Positions 11,187 to 21,000 of a stretch of DNA of 64,000 nt are shown piece after piece. The stretch spans positions 108,687-172,686 of the forward strand of contig JBNGIO010006281.1 in assembly GCA_049999805.1 (NCBI GenBank), given 5' to 3'. The notes beneath the pieces are model-generated. The model ran no database searches and was not told where the DNA came from. It worked only from the letters and a program-made list of their open reading frames with translations. The position numbers were made by a program, and so were the translations under genes. Each line of letters begins with the position of its first letter. Within the stretch, counting starts at the first letter, position 1. The stretch is from Folioceros fuciformis. Lineage: Eukaryota; Anthocerotophyta; Anthocerotopsida; Anthocerotales.

Positions 11187-13649
11187 CTAGTGTCTCAAGT
11201 CCCCGACCGGTTTTGTGCTTGAGAATAGTGGTTCCCTCCTAGCAGAATATGAACTTGCCTCAGTACCTGTTGTACGAAAGCTCAAAGATCCTGGGGTTCC
11301 ATAAGTGCCCTGACTTGGAGGTGCCATTCCCCTTACTGGAGAGGAGAAACGCCTACGTTCCAGAGCTTCTCTTGTATCTCCTGGTCCAGATCGTATATTC
11401 TCGTACTTCAGCATGCCAGGGATTGCAGGGGAGGCCCCGGTCCCAAACGCTGGATCCGCCTGGCTTTCTAGTCCAAAGTCCCTTTTCTTACTGAAGTACA
11501 GCCATCCTACAAACATCAACACGATGGAAAAGAATATAGGGCTACTCCACAGCTTTGCGTTGAAATCTGGGGGCCTTTGAACGGGCAGATTGGATATGTA
11601 AATGCCTACATATCCATCACCAAAACCAACCACCACCAACTTGTCACGATTGCCAGTAATCACAGGCCACTGAATTGGTTCAACCGGTGTGTTGACAAAC
11701 GAGAGGGATACCTCATCCATCGAGGAAGTAACAACAGGTCGTGTACCTCCTGCGCGAATGTTTGCATAACTGAAGCCAACTTGGGATGTTGTATTGTACA
11801 CATAAAGGTACTTGGGAGTGGCCACGAGCAGGTAACCTTTGATGGCATGAGGAACTAAGGGTCTCTCCACCTCCAAGGCCTTCTTCGTTCCCACCTGACA
11901 CTTGAAATGAAAAGTGTCCCCAGATAGCGCTACGTAGATAAGGTCACCGTCGACAGTGAAACCATAAGCTTTAGATCGTCCACCAGCATCGAACGTGTAA
12001 GCAACCACCTTAGAATCATTTAAGCCTTCACAAAAGCTCCTACGCACCGTCATATTCATAAGATCTAGGGATCCTGCACCCGTCTCTGTTAGAAAGAGAA
12101 GCCGCTGGGTATTTGGAGTCCGCAGGAACGCTAGCGGCCGACTGGGTGAGTGTGCCAATCCATGCAGTGACCCGTTCTCGCGAAACACCTGTAACTTTCC
12201 TCCTACGTCTGAGACCAGGAGGTAACGAATCTTGCCCACTCTATACATTTCAATGTTTGACACAGGCACACGATCCCCTGCAGCCCCGTGTTCTTTATCT
12301 GAGGCTGAGCCTTTCGTTCCACCTGCTGAATCTAAGCTTTCATCTTCATTAACAAGAGCCCTCTCACCATACATTGTAGCCAGAGAAGGTGACACCGGAA
12401 TACTTGGAGGTGGCACCAGCGAGTACATATCCTCCATCGACAGTGCATGCCATTCATCTCCGGATGAAGGTCCACGATACAGGGTTTCACATATACGGTG
12501 CATCAGCACAGCTCCATCAGAGTGACCTGTGATGAGAACTGTCTCGTTGGTGCGCAAAACATAAGAAAGCATGGAGGTAATTGGGGAAGTCGACAGAGTC
12601 TGATGATGCAGCAACAGATCTCCATAGGCCAGGAAAAGATAAACCTGGCCACTTTCATCACCCACAGCGACGTACCTACTGAATCCATCGTCTCCTTCGT
12701 GTGGGAGAACGTGCAAACAAGAGACATTGGAGTCCACCTTCACAGCAGACAGAAAGTGAAAGTGATCAGACCAGGCAGGCTTGTACCTTGCTATAGTCCT
12801 ACCACCAAATTTCTGGCGCAAGCTGTGGCTGTCAAGTGCTGCAGTATCATCCTGGTGCAGATGTTCAGTGCCACGTAGAGGTGTCTCGCCTTCGGGCCTG
12901 CCAGCAACCATCGATGGCGTTCTCCGCGGTGGCTCTGCTTCAACTGACTTCGGACTACGGCCACTTTCCGCTTCATGTAAATCGTGGAACTCTGCACGTC
13001 CTTCAACCCTCACTTTCTCTTGCGCTGTTAGGTTGATAACAGTGTCAGATAGCTTGCTAACAGCATCACCCATAGCAGCGACAAGGGATCTAAGTTGTGC
13101 AACCTGATCTTCCTGCCGCTGAGCCAACATCTCAAGCTTTAACAAGTGCTTCTCAGCACAGAGCTTTTGACGACCTACCTGACTGTCCTCCACATCTGCA
13201 AGCACAGTTTCTTCCCCAAGAACTGCCTCCATGCCCAGAGCTTCATGCTTCCCAACAGGTAAGACCTTGAATTCCAATTCGGGACACATTTCCACCCCCA
13301 CTCCTTCCAAATCTTCATCCAGCTGTCCTGTTGCCAGTAGCGGGTCTCTTCTTGCTGACTGCAAGCGCTCTAGTATCTCTGCCCCAAAAGCCTCATGCTT
13401 CCCAACAGGTAGGATTTTATATTCCTTCTCAGGGCACACATCCAGTCCCAATTCTTCCAAAGCTTCATCAAGCTCCGACGGTACCGGTAAAGGATCTCTT
13501 CTCACCAATTGAACACTGTGGCCTCCATCCGACGGCCGATCCACTCCCGATTGCATAACCTCTCCGCCCAGGACAGAACACGCAGGCGAGATCGATGCGA
13601 AAAAGATCATCCATGCTGCAATCAGCACGGTAAGCTGAAGACTTCTCAT
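11187..13649 (-). CDS. At1g75140-like membrane protein with beta-propeller-like lumenal region
   Basis: Single open frame of 820 residues. The start is chosen at 13649 (MRSLQLTVLI), which gives a clean signal peptide of about 23 residues; the frame stays open to 13796, adding 49 residues without signal character. After the signal come two 50-residue tandem units (residues 50-99 and 100-149), then a predicted coiled coil (about 155-215). A WD/PQQ-like repeat region begins at WSDHFHFLSAVK (about 310), with strands such as YVAVGDESGQVYLF and VLITGHSDGAVLMH. One transmembrane segment lies near the C-terminus (PIFFSIVLMFVGWLYF, about 700-720), then a Ser/Gly-rich tail. The repeat region and membrane anchor match the plant family typified by the uncharacterised membrane protein At1g75140; I recall the Arabidopsis protein as shorter, and the extra length here is N-terminal. 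Function is unknown; a secretory-pathway membrane location is inferred from signal and anchor. Confidence 0.75.
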   Translation of the reverse strand: MRSLQLTVLIAAWMIFFASISPACSVLGGEVMQSGVDRPSDGGHSVQLVRRDPLPVPSELDEALEELGLDVCPEKEYKILPVGKHEAFGAEILERLQSARRDPLLATGQLDEDLEGVGVEMCPELEFKVLPVGKHEALGMEAVLGEETVLADVEDSQVGRQKLCAEKHLLKLEMLAQRQEDQVAQLRSLVAAMGDAVSKLSDTVINLTAQEKVRVEGRAEFHDLHEAESGRSPKSVEAEPPRRTPSMVAGRPEGETPLRGTEHLHQDDTAALDSHSLRQKFGGRTIARYKPAWSDHFHFLSAVKVDSNVSCLHVLPHEGDDGFSRYVAVGDESGQVYLFLAYGDLLLHHQTLSTSPITSMLSYVLRTNETVLITGHSDGAVLMHRICETLYRGPSSGDEWHALSMEDMYSLVPPPSIPVSPSLATMYGERALVNEDESLDSAGGTKGSASDKEHGAAGDRVPVSNIEMYRVGKIRYLLVSDVGGKLQVFRENGSLHGLAHSPSRPLAFLRTPNTQRLLFLTETGAGSLDLMNMTVRRSFCEGLNDSKVVAYTFDAGGRSKAYGFTVDGDLIYVALSGDTFHFKCQVGTKKALEVERPLVPHAIKGYLLVATPKYLYVYNTTSQVGFSYANIRAGGTRPVVTSSMDEVSLSFVNTPVEPIQWPVITGNRDKLVVVGFGDGYVGIYISNLPVQRPPDFNAKLWSSPIFFSIVLMFVGWLYFSKKRDFGLESQADPAFGTGASPAIPGMLKYENIRSGPGDTREALERRRFSSPVRGMAPPSQGTYGTPGSLSFRTTGTEASSYSARREPLFSSTKPVGDLRH
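13203..13502 (-). repeat. 150-bp tandem coding duplication inside the At1g75140-like gene
   Basis: Two adjacent 150-bp units encode residues 50-99 and 100-149. Shared words are RRDPL, (E/Q)LDE, CPE(K/L)E(Y/F)K(I/V)LPVGKHEA(F/L)G. Because the period is exactly 50 codons, the frame is kept. The units differ at many positions, so the duplication is not recent. Confidence 0.85.
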
Positions 13650-14870
13650 AATGACTGACCCTGAGCCCCCGGAAGTGCAATCACTCTGCCGGGCTACCTG
13701 GCAAATTTGCAAGTTCAAAGCAACAGGACATTGCAGTTGGTACAAGCATACCCGGAAACAGCCAATCAGCAGATCTACTTCATCCCTCCTCTCCACGCAA
13801 GCACTTGCCAGCTCGTTGCCCTAACAGTCACAGGCTTGTCAAAAGCCTGTAAATTGTGCCGCATCCGCCTATCCGCCCATCCGTCTGTGCCCCCATACCG
13901 GCGGACGATGCCAAGAAGAGATGCATGTGCATCTGCATCTCCAGTTCCACCAGACGAAGTGATCACATATCCTCGCAGAAGGTTGTCCAAGCCTTCAGCC
14001 CGACGAATCCATGTCCCACTGCACGAAGGCAAGCGAGAGGAGTACCCAGGCAGTGGTAGAGTTCAGCGCAAACCCGTTTTCATCGACCTTGTACCTCGCA
14101 TCGAGCTGCAAATCCCCAGCCCAGGCACAGCTCCTGTCAGAAGGTTCGAAAACCTTCCTCCAGTACCACAACGCGAAGCAGTGCGGGCGGTGCTCATCAA
14201 ACACCGCCAAGCTGACAAGGTACATCCACAGGCATCCCCATCTCCGGATTCATCGATCCACCTTGCCCCAGCTCCTACCGAAAGTTGGTGGAGCGTCGAT
14301 GCCTACGGACCCCTCCACTGCGGCCGGAGCTTGGAGGTGGTGGAGGTGGCGGGCTGCGTGTGGCGTAGGGGTCGCGCCACTTGTCGACATACGTTATGGG
14401 AAAGGGACAGAAAGTAACTGCGTCAAAGTCATAGCAGAAATGCTTCCCCATCGGTAGAAAAGAATGGGGATGTTCCTAGAACGTCAATAGCATCTGGCAC
14501 TTGGCGCTGTCGATACGTATACATTAGGCAACCAGGCCTCACAAAACTCATGTTCCCAGCACCCAAGACGCCATGTTTGCTGCAGTTGACGTTCTGGTGT
14601 CGAGAAAGAAGAAACTCCTGACAACGAGCATCACATAGCCCCACAGGAAGTGATTTACCTCATCCCCAGAAGCAGGGACATATTCGGACAAGGATTTGAT
14701 ATTTGGGGTGGAACTATTCGAACGAAGAACAAGGACGTCGACGACACGCCGACACTGCTGCTGCAGCTTGAATGACAGGCAAGCCGGATTCACGATGGCT
14801 GGCACGCTGTACTCCTGCAGGACCTCATTGTATGTATGAGAACAGTAAAGTGCTTCATTGAGCTCAGCTC
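13650..14870. other. Spacer between two minus-strand genes; weak exon candidates
   Basis: No gene can be assigned with confidence. On the minus strand 14805-14675 reads EYSVPAIVNPACLSF and onward with a plausible upstream TGCAG acceptor and a downstream GTAAAT donor, and 14600-14429 reads an open stretch ending at a stop after DGEAFLL. They may be exons of a small gene, or a downstream read of OGG1 transcripts. Long plus-strand frames over 13707-14457 overlap and look like chance frames of G+C-rich DNA. Confidence 0.3.
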
Positions 14871-16274
14871 TCAGTTCCTTGTGACCCTGAGTGTGGATTT
14901 CCGATTGCTATTCGTTTTCACCCTGGTAACCTTGGGGGCACGGAGCTGTTCTGGAAGGAGGTTTCGCTGGGAGGATAGCTCGGCGATAAAGAGAACAGTG
15001 TGTGCCCATCCAGCATACTTGCCAAACCTTGTCACAAATGCCTGTGCAACATCATCATGCAATTTTGGTGTGAGCCGTTCCCCTGCAAGTTCTGGCACCA
15101 GGTAACGCACAGCAATCTGCGGATGACAAAACGTTCAGATGTTAGCTACACTCAGGAGGCAGTGGCAGGAAAGTGCTTTCCTTACTGTGACTCTCACCTG
15201 CCAAACATGGGTATCAACTGGAACTGCATGATGCTGGTCAAGAGAGAAGAGAGCAATGCAGGCCGCCACTTTGGGCCCAACACCAGGCAGAGTGCGTAGT
15301 CCTGTAACAGCCTCAGCGAGAGATGCCTTCCTTAGGGAGAGAAGCCAATCCCTGCCCGCATCCTTCTGAAGGAGTGCCTCTGCAGCTCCAACTATGAACT
15401 TTGCTCTGCAGCAATGAAAGTAAGGCAAGAATGTTTGAGGAAGGTGAAAAGTGAAACCGTAGGCGGCCATTTGTGGAGCACTGGGAAGAAGGTGGTGTCA
15501 CCTGTAGCCAAACCCAGCCTCACGCAGGGCAGTTTCCTTCACACTAGCCAGCTGCTCGAGGGTTGGAAATTGGTGGAACCGGAAGCCTCTAACTGTTCCC
15601 AGGTAAGTCCCCAAGCTGGCCAAATGATCCACCATGCCAGTGATCCTTTGCAGGTGATTGTTGGATGAACAGATGAACTGGAAGAGGCATTCCAAGGGAT
15701 CCTGCCTCAGCAGACGAGCACCTGACATGTATGGAGCAACTGCCGCAAATCTGTCATCCACTGCTTCAAAAGCGGTCCAGATATCCTTCAAAGACGTGTC
15801 CAGGTTGAGATAATCCTGAAGGACGGCTTCCACATCCTCCCCAGCCTCACTTGCAGGCACCAAGACATCAAGGCAAGACAGCTCCGTCTTTGCACGTGTG
15901 GCGCTGCAGCCAGAGGAAGGCTGTGCTGCAGCGGGTGGGTGCAGCAGAAACTCCACATCACGGTCAGTCTGGCGCAGGGAAACAAGGTGGGAGCCCACCA
16001 CACCTGTATACTCTGCATCACCCGTCTTCCTCCACCGGAATGTTTGGCCTGTGGGAAGGGTGAGCGCCAGACACAACTCATCAACAGTGACACCCAGACT
16101 TATCCAAGGCCCCAACCTCCCCCCACCACGGGGCTCCTGCTCTTGTTCTTGCTCTTGCTCAAGCCGCTGCTCAAGATCAAAGGTGAGAACTCTCCTTGTC
16201 CGCTCCCCGCGCACTCTCAACTCCTTGGCAACGATTCCGGCGCCCCCACCAGCAACCAATGGCCTCTTTCTCAT
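14871..16274 (-). CDS. OGG1: 8-oxoguanine DNA glycosylase/lyase OGG1, three exons
   Basis: Base-excision repair enzyme that removes 8-oxoguanine from DNA and nicks the strand by its lyase activity, in nucleus and possibly organelles. Exons (minus strand): 16274-15502, 15405-15198, 15116-14871; all phases agree and give 408 residues. Visible features are the N-terminal GQTFRWRKTG and HLVSLRQ (OGG_N domain), GYRAKF across the first intron, and the helix-hairpin-helix LPGVGPK with catalytic Lys about residue 303. VPVDTHVWQ carries the catalytic Asp about 322, 19 residues after the Lys as in human OGG1 (K249/D268). The C-terminal part (YLVPELAG, LTPKLHDDV, YAGWAHTVLFIAEL) is plant-like. The start MRKRPL at 16274 resembles that of Arabidopsis OGG1; an in-frame ATG at 16553 would add 93 residues, possibly a targeting extension. 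The F-box gene begins divergently 452 bp away. Confidence 0.92.
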
Positions 16275-16726
16275 TCCCGCTGGCTCACTCTGCTGCCCAA
16301 CCCCAGAACCAGCACTAGTGCGCCTCAGTGCACGGTCCAAGGACGCTATCCTTCCATGGCTGCAGCATCTCGGCATGCTCCACATGCAGAGAATGAGCCG
16401 ACGATCCAACCAGCCAGAAAAGAAAATGGGATGCAAGCCCGCCTGACACCCAAATCCGGGCCAGCTAGAGCACTGTTGGAGAATTGTTTGCGCGTTTCTT
16501 GACGTGGAAGGATGCAAGGACATAGCAACTGCCGTGGCCTGTGCGGTGTACATGTACGTGTGGTTTACCAGTTTACCGTGAGGGTTGCGCGGTAAGCCCT
16601 GGGGGCTGCCGCCGCCGGGGCTTGGAGCGGAAGGCGGTAGGCAGGCGGTGGGGAGGAAGAAGAGCTGCCTTGCTTGCCTGCTTGTTGTGTCGCCCTGCCC
16701 TTCCCTCTGCCCGTTGCGAGCAGGCT
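16275..16726. promoter_or_regulatory. Divergent intergenic region OGG1 / F-box-kelch
   Basis: 452 bp separate the two chosen start codons on opposite strands, so both 5' UTRs and promoters must lie here. Both coding frames stay open upstream to about 16541-16553, where they would overlap by 13 bp if the outermost ATGs were used. No TATA box in a convincing position was seen. Confidence 0.5.
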
Positions 16727-17803
16727 ATGGCAAGTGGTGGGGATGGAGCAGGAGCCGAGGCAGCAGGGTGGCAGGAGAGCTTGATTCCCGGGCTGCCGGA
16801 AGAGGTTGCCTTCAAGTGCCTGACCCTCGTCCCGCGGCGGTGCCACCGGGTGATGCGCAGGGTGTGCAAACAGTGGTACAGGCTGCTGGACAACGACGAA
16901 TTCTTCGAGGCCCGGGCAAAGGCGAAGCTGGCTGAGCCGTGGATTCATGTCCTCACGCGCATCGAGGGGAGCCGGAACCCGTGGCGGGCCTTCGACCTGC
17001 AGTCCAGGAGGTGGATCAAGTTCCCGGACCTGTCAGCGTCCGTTTACGCGAAGCTGTCCCTGGTGGGGCTGCAGTGCCAGGTCGTGAAGGGGAAGCTGGT
17101 GCTGTGCGGGGGGAGATGGCAGGGCTCCATCATCAAGGACGTGCTGGTGTACGACCCCAGGACGGACAGATGGAAGGAGGGGGAGGGCATGCTTTCGCAC
17201 CGGGCGGATTTCGTGAGCGGAGTCATCGAAGACCAGCTATACGTCGCCGGGGGGAACAACGGGGTGCAGGGACGGACCAGGTCTGTAGAGCGCTACGACA
17301 TCGAGCAGAACCGCTGGTTTCCGGCGCCCAGCATGAACTACGACACTGCTTTCTGTCTGGGGGTCACCTTGGACGACAAGTTCTTCGTGCATGCCAAGGG
17401 CGGGCAGCCGGAGGAGACCCAGGTCTTCTGCCCCTTTCGGGGCCTCTGGAGCAGCTTCGAGGCCGAGATGCTCACCTCGCATCGGATCCATCCCTATGTT
17501 GTCAGCAATGGGCAGCTGTACAGGGCGGACATGCTGCCCACCAAGTTCGAGATCAAGGCATATGATGTGGGGAGCGATACCTGGATCAGCATGAAGCCCA
17601 CTCTCACCATCTTCCATCCCACCAAGTATGTGAAAGAGTTGGTGGACCTGGACCAGAAGCTGGGAATTGTCATGGATGACTTCAGTGTTGCCGTTGTGGA
17701 GATCGACCTTCCCAACCACAGCCTCAAGTACCAGTGGTTCTACTTGACTGCAGCAAATCCTTCCACCGACAGAATTGTCAGCTGCCATGTCCTGTATGCA
17801 TGA
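16727..17803 (+). CDS. F-box/kelch-repeat protein
   Basis: Intronless gene of 358 residues starting at MASGGDGAGAE. The frame is open 62 codons further up but that part is Arg/Cys-rich and non-conserved. Residues about 22-65 form an F-box (PGLPEEVAFKCL, then RVCKQWYRLL), which would bind SKP1 in an SCF ubiquitin ligase. Residues about 85-350 contain kelch-type blades, for example LVLCGGRWQGS with VLVYDPRTDRWKEG, and LYVAGGNNGVQG with VERYDIEQNRWFPAPSM. These would form the substrate-binding propeller. Intronless, short F-box/kelch genes of this layout are common in plants; the substrate cannot be told from sequence. Its 3' end faces that of the ABCG gene, with stop codons about 290 bp apart. 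Confidence 0.88.
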   Translation: MASGGDGAGAEAAGWQESLIPGLPEEVAFKCLTLVPRRCHRVMRRVCKQWYRLLDNDEFFEARAKAKLAEPWIHVLTRIEGSRNPWRAFDLQSRRWIKFPDLSASVYAKLSLVGLQCQVVKGKLVLCGGRWQGSIIKDVLVYDPRTDRWKEGEGMLSHRADFVSGVIEDQLYVAGGNNGVQGRTRSVERYDIEQNRWFPAPSMNYDTAFCLGVTLDDKFFVHAKGGQPEETQVFCPFRGLWSSFEAEMLTSHRIHPYVVSNGQLYRADMLPTKFEIKAYDVGSDTWISMKPTLTIFHPTKYVKELVDLDQKLGIVMDDFSVAVVEIDLPNHSLKYQWFYLTAANPSTDRIVSCHVLYA

Positions 17804-18092
17804 ATGATGGATGGAAGTATGGATGGATGACAAATGGATGTTGAAGCTCAACACTAATATTAAGAATGAAGCTAGAGCTAGGAATGGCTTGCTTGTGTGG
17901 GTAGGGTATTGTGCTGGTACTGTACTGACTCAATGCTAGCCTTCTTGGTGGGTTCGCTCCACAAGATTAAAAAGCGTGTTCAACTGCATATTAGTGTACA
18001 AGTTGGCAGAGGGTGGATTAGTAAGTATGTTGTACAGGGCCAGTGCTGATGGATGGATCTACCGTTTGCCAATGGTAGATGCACCATCAGGG

Positions 18093-21000
18093 TCATGGCC
18101 GATTGTGCCGGAAGAGGATGAAGGCCACAAAGGCTAAGGAAGCGAAGATGAGGCTCATGCCTCCTAGGGCTACAAAGTCGAAACCGATGCGGGAGTAGTC
18201 TAAGGAACGGAGCTCCCTTATTCTGTCCCACACGAACTCACCGTCCAAGTCTGCAAACCGCTGGCAAGGGCAGGCCGGGCAAGGGCTGTGAGGAGGAGTA
18301 GGGCATGCCGTGCATGACGGCTGCTTGGTGTCGCAGAAGAAGCTGATGGATGTCAGGGTGTTGGTGACGTACTGGTAAGGGTTCGCCCAGAAGAGCCAAG
18401 TGTAGGAATTCGGTACCAGCAGCTTGGGGACCACCACGCCTGATGCTGTTATCCACAGTGACGAGATTATGGACACCGCGAATGCTGCAAGAATCGGCAC
18501 CGGCGTCGCTATGGTGAGCAGCATGCCGAAGTAGGTGACAGCCAGAGTGAACATGAAGAGACCCAGCCAGTACTGCAGTAAGTTGGCCAGAGAGTCTGTT
18601 GCGATGCCAGCCATTCCGTTGCCGATAGCCACGAACACGAGCGTGGCTATCAGAAGATAGGGGATTTCAGCCACCGCCCAGGATATCGGGTAGAAAATGG
18701 CTGCGTACATTCTGGCCCTCCTCTCCCTGAAGTACGCAAGCCGGTCCGTGCCGATCTGGGGGATGATATTGTTGGCGGTTACCACTCCGATGAGCATGAT
18801 CTGGATATACACAAACAGGGAGCTGGATGTAACAGCGAAGCTGTCCTTCTTGCCGATCTGGAAGTAAAGAGAACCCAGCAGCAGACCGATGGATATGGAA
18901 GCCGTGAGTCGGCCGAAGGTGTACTGGACATTCCTCCACAGAAACTTCTGTGTCCGTAGAAACACCATAGCCGCCTGCTTCCAGTACGAGGCTGCGTATG
19001 CGGTATCCACATCCTTGATGACATGCCTTCTGCTTTTCCTGCGCAGTTTGCCCAGCTCCTTGCTGTTCTCCTCCCCCAACTTGCTCTCTCGGTACACTCT
19101 TGCGAAGTCGTGGACTGGTGCCCTTCTCCTGATTCCAGCTCCCAGGATATCAAGCACGTAGGTGATCGCATTCTGGGAGCTGTGGTACTCAGGTACCTTA
19201 GGGATGGATGTGAAGTACCTCAGGAGCTCGGTGCAGTTCCAGCCCACAGGCCCGAAGTAGGCCTGCTCTCCGCCGGGTCCGAGGATGAGCACGCTGCTGA
19301 AGGCACTGAGCATTCTGGCACTGGGGTGCTGGATGGTGCTGATCACTGTCCTCCCCGTGGAAGCAATTATCTGCATGGCTTGCAGGATGTTTCGGGCACC
19401 GATGCTGTCCATACCAGAGGTGGGTTCGTCCAGGAACAAGACGCTTGGGTTCGCCGCCAGCTCTACTGCAATGGTGATCTTTTTGGCTATCTCGTAAGTC
19501 CTCCCCGTGGCATCTCTCAGAGAACCTACCAGATGCTCACTCACAGGATGGAGATCCAGTAGCTCCAGGATCAGCTGCACATGCTGCTCAAGATAGCCCG
19601 AATAGACGCTGTTTCCCAGCCGCAGAATGGCGCTGAAGCGCAGCGATTCTTTCACTGTCAGGAAGGGTTGATGGGCATCCAACTTCTCAGCGAAGCCCGA
19701 GATGCGTGAGAACGTGGCAACACTTGGCTTGTACCCGTTCACCAAAATCTCTCCCAATTTCTCGCCGTAGGATGCCCTGTTTGCTAGACACTTGAGGAGG
19801 CTGGTTTTACCGGATTTGGTGCCCCCCAATAGTGCTAGCATCGCTCCTGATTTGCAGTACCCCGAGACTTTGTTCAGTATCACTTGGCTCTGCCCCTTGG
19901 CATCCTTGCAGGTGAATGTGAGGTCGTGGAAGGAGATTGCCACGGGCGTGACTGGGATGTGGTGGTTAGGCCACCCTTTCATCCCCTCTTGATCACTGGC
20001 GCATGCCTCTTCGTCATAGGCTTCTCTCTGTTGTTTACTGAGAAAGTACGACCCCACATGACTGTCACCCCCAGAAGTCGAGGAGGATGGAGATTCGTCC
20101 AGCTGCAAGACCATTGGAGTGGCCTTCTCTTGTGGAAGGGAGTTGTTGAGCTCTGTGTACCTTAGTTTGCTCAAGGCCCGGTGTGCAAGGATTAATATGA
20201 GAACTGTCCACCCCAGAATCACGCCGAAGGAGACCAGTATCCAACCGCTCCCTGTCTTCAGCTGGTAATATTTGAGATACGCGTCCCCAGTCTGCATGTC
20301 GGGATTTACCTTGCAGAATGGCAAGTCCAGATGGAGGTGACAAGAATCCTCGTAAGCACTACCTCCGATTTGGGTGATGCAAAAGGCCATGTTTGCCCAA
20401 TGAATTGGATTGGCGTAGTACATCCACTTCCACCACATGGGAATGTTGTTGGGATAGATGAGGAAGCCGGAAAAAAGGAGGAATATGGAAACGAGTAATC
20501 CTGTGAGAGGTGACCCACTGAAGGTGTTAAGGATTTCAACTGAATACCAACACGCTCGAAGGGGCTCGCATTTTGCTTAGAATTGCTTATTTGCGACCGA
20601 CCAGGATACTGGTTCGAGGCTTACCACCCAATGCACTTGCAGCTTCCAGTATTGGTGAGATGGCGCTCAGTAGGAAGAAGAGACATGATCCAAAGAACGC
20701 TATAGAGCACAGAAGTCCCCAATACACGAAGAAGTGCAGTCCACCGTCCTTGGTGGAAAGGCCTGCTCCAAAATAAACGCAAACACAATAGAGAGATCCC
20801 TGCCAGTCCAAGTCCAGTACAGCAATTTGTTAGAGGTTGTCTTGAACGGCGCTATCTTAGTCGAGGATGACTTATCAGGACCCACCTCAACTATGGACTG
20901 TGGCAAGGAAATGGCACTATGAGCGATAACGTAGGACGAAGCTCTGAAGAAGCGCTGGTCCCATTGCTTGTAGAATATAGGACGTTGCATCATGTAAACA

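Noticed and set aside
13707-14457. Plus-strand frames of 236 and 148 codons
   Set aside because: Two frames are open over the same bases and neither resembles a protein family; part overlaps the signal-peptide end of the At1g75140-like gene.
16939-17565. 208-codon second frame inside the F-box/kelch gene
   Set aside because: Shadow of the real frame caused by high third-position G+C; the kelch frame carries the conserved motifs.
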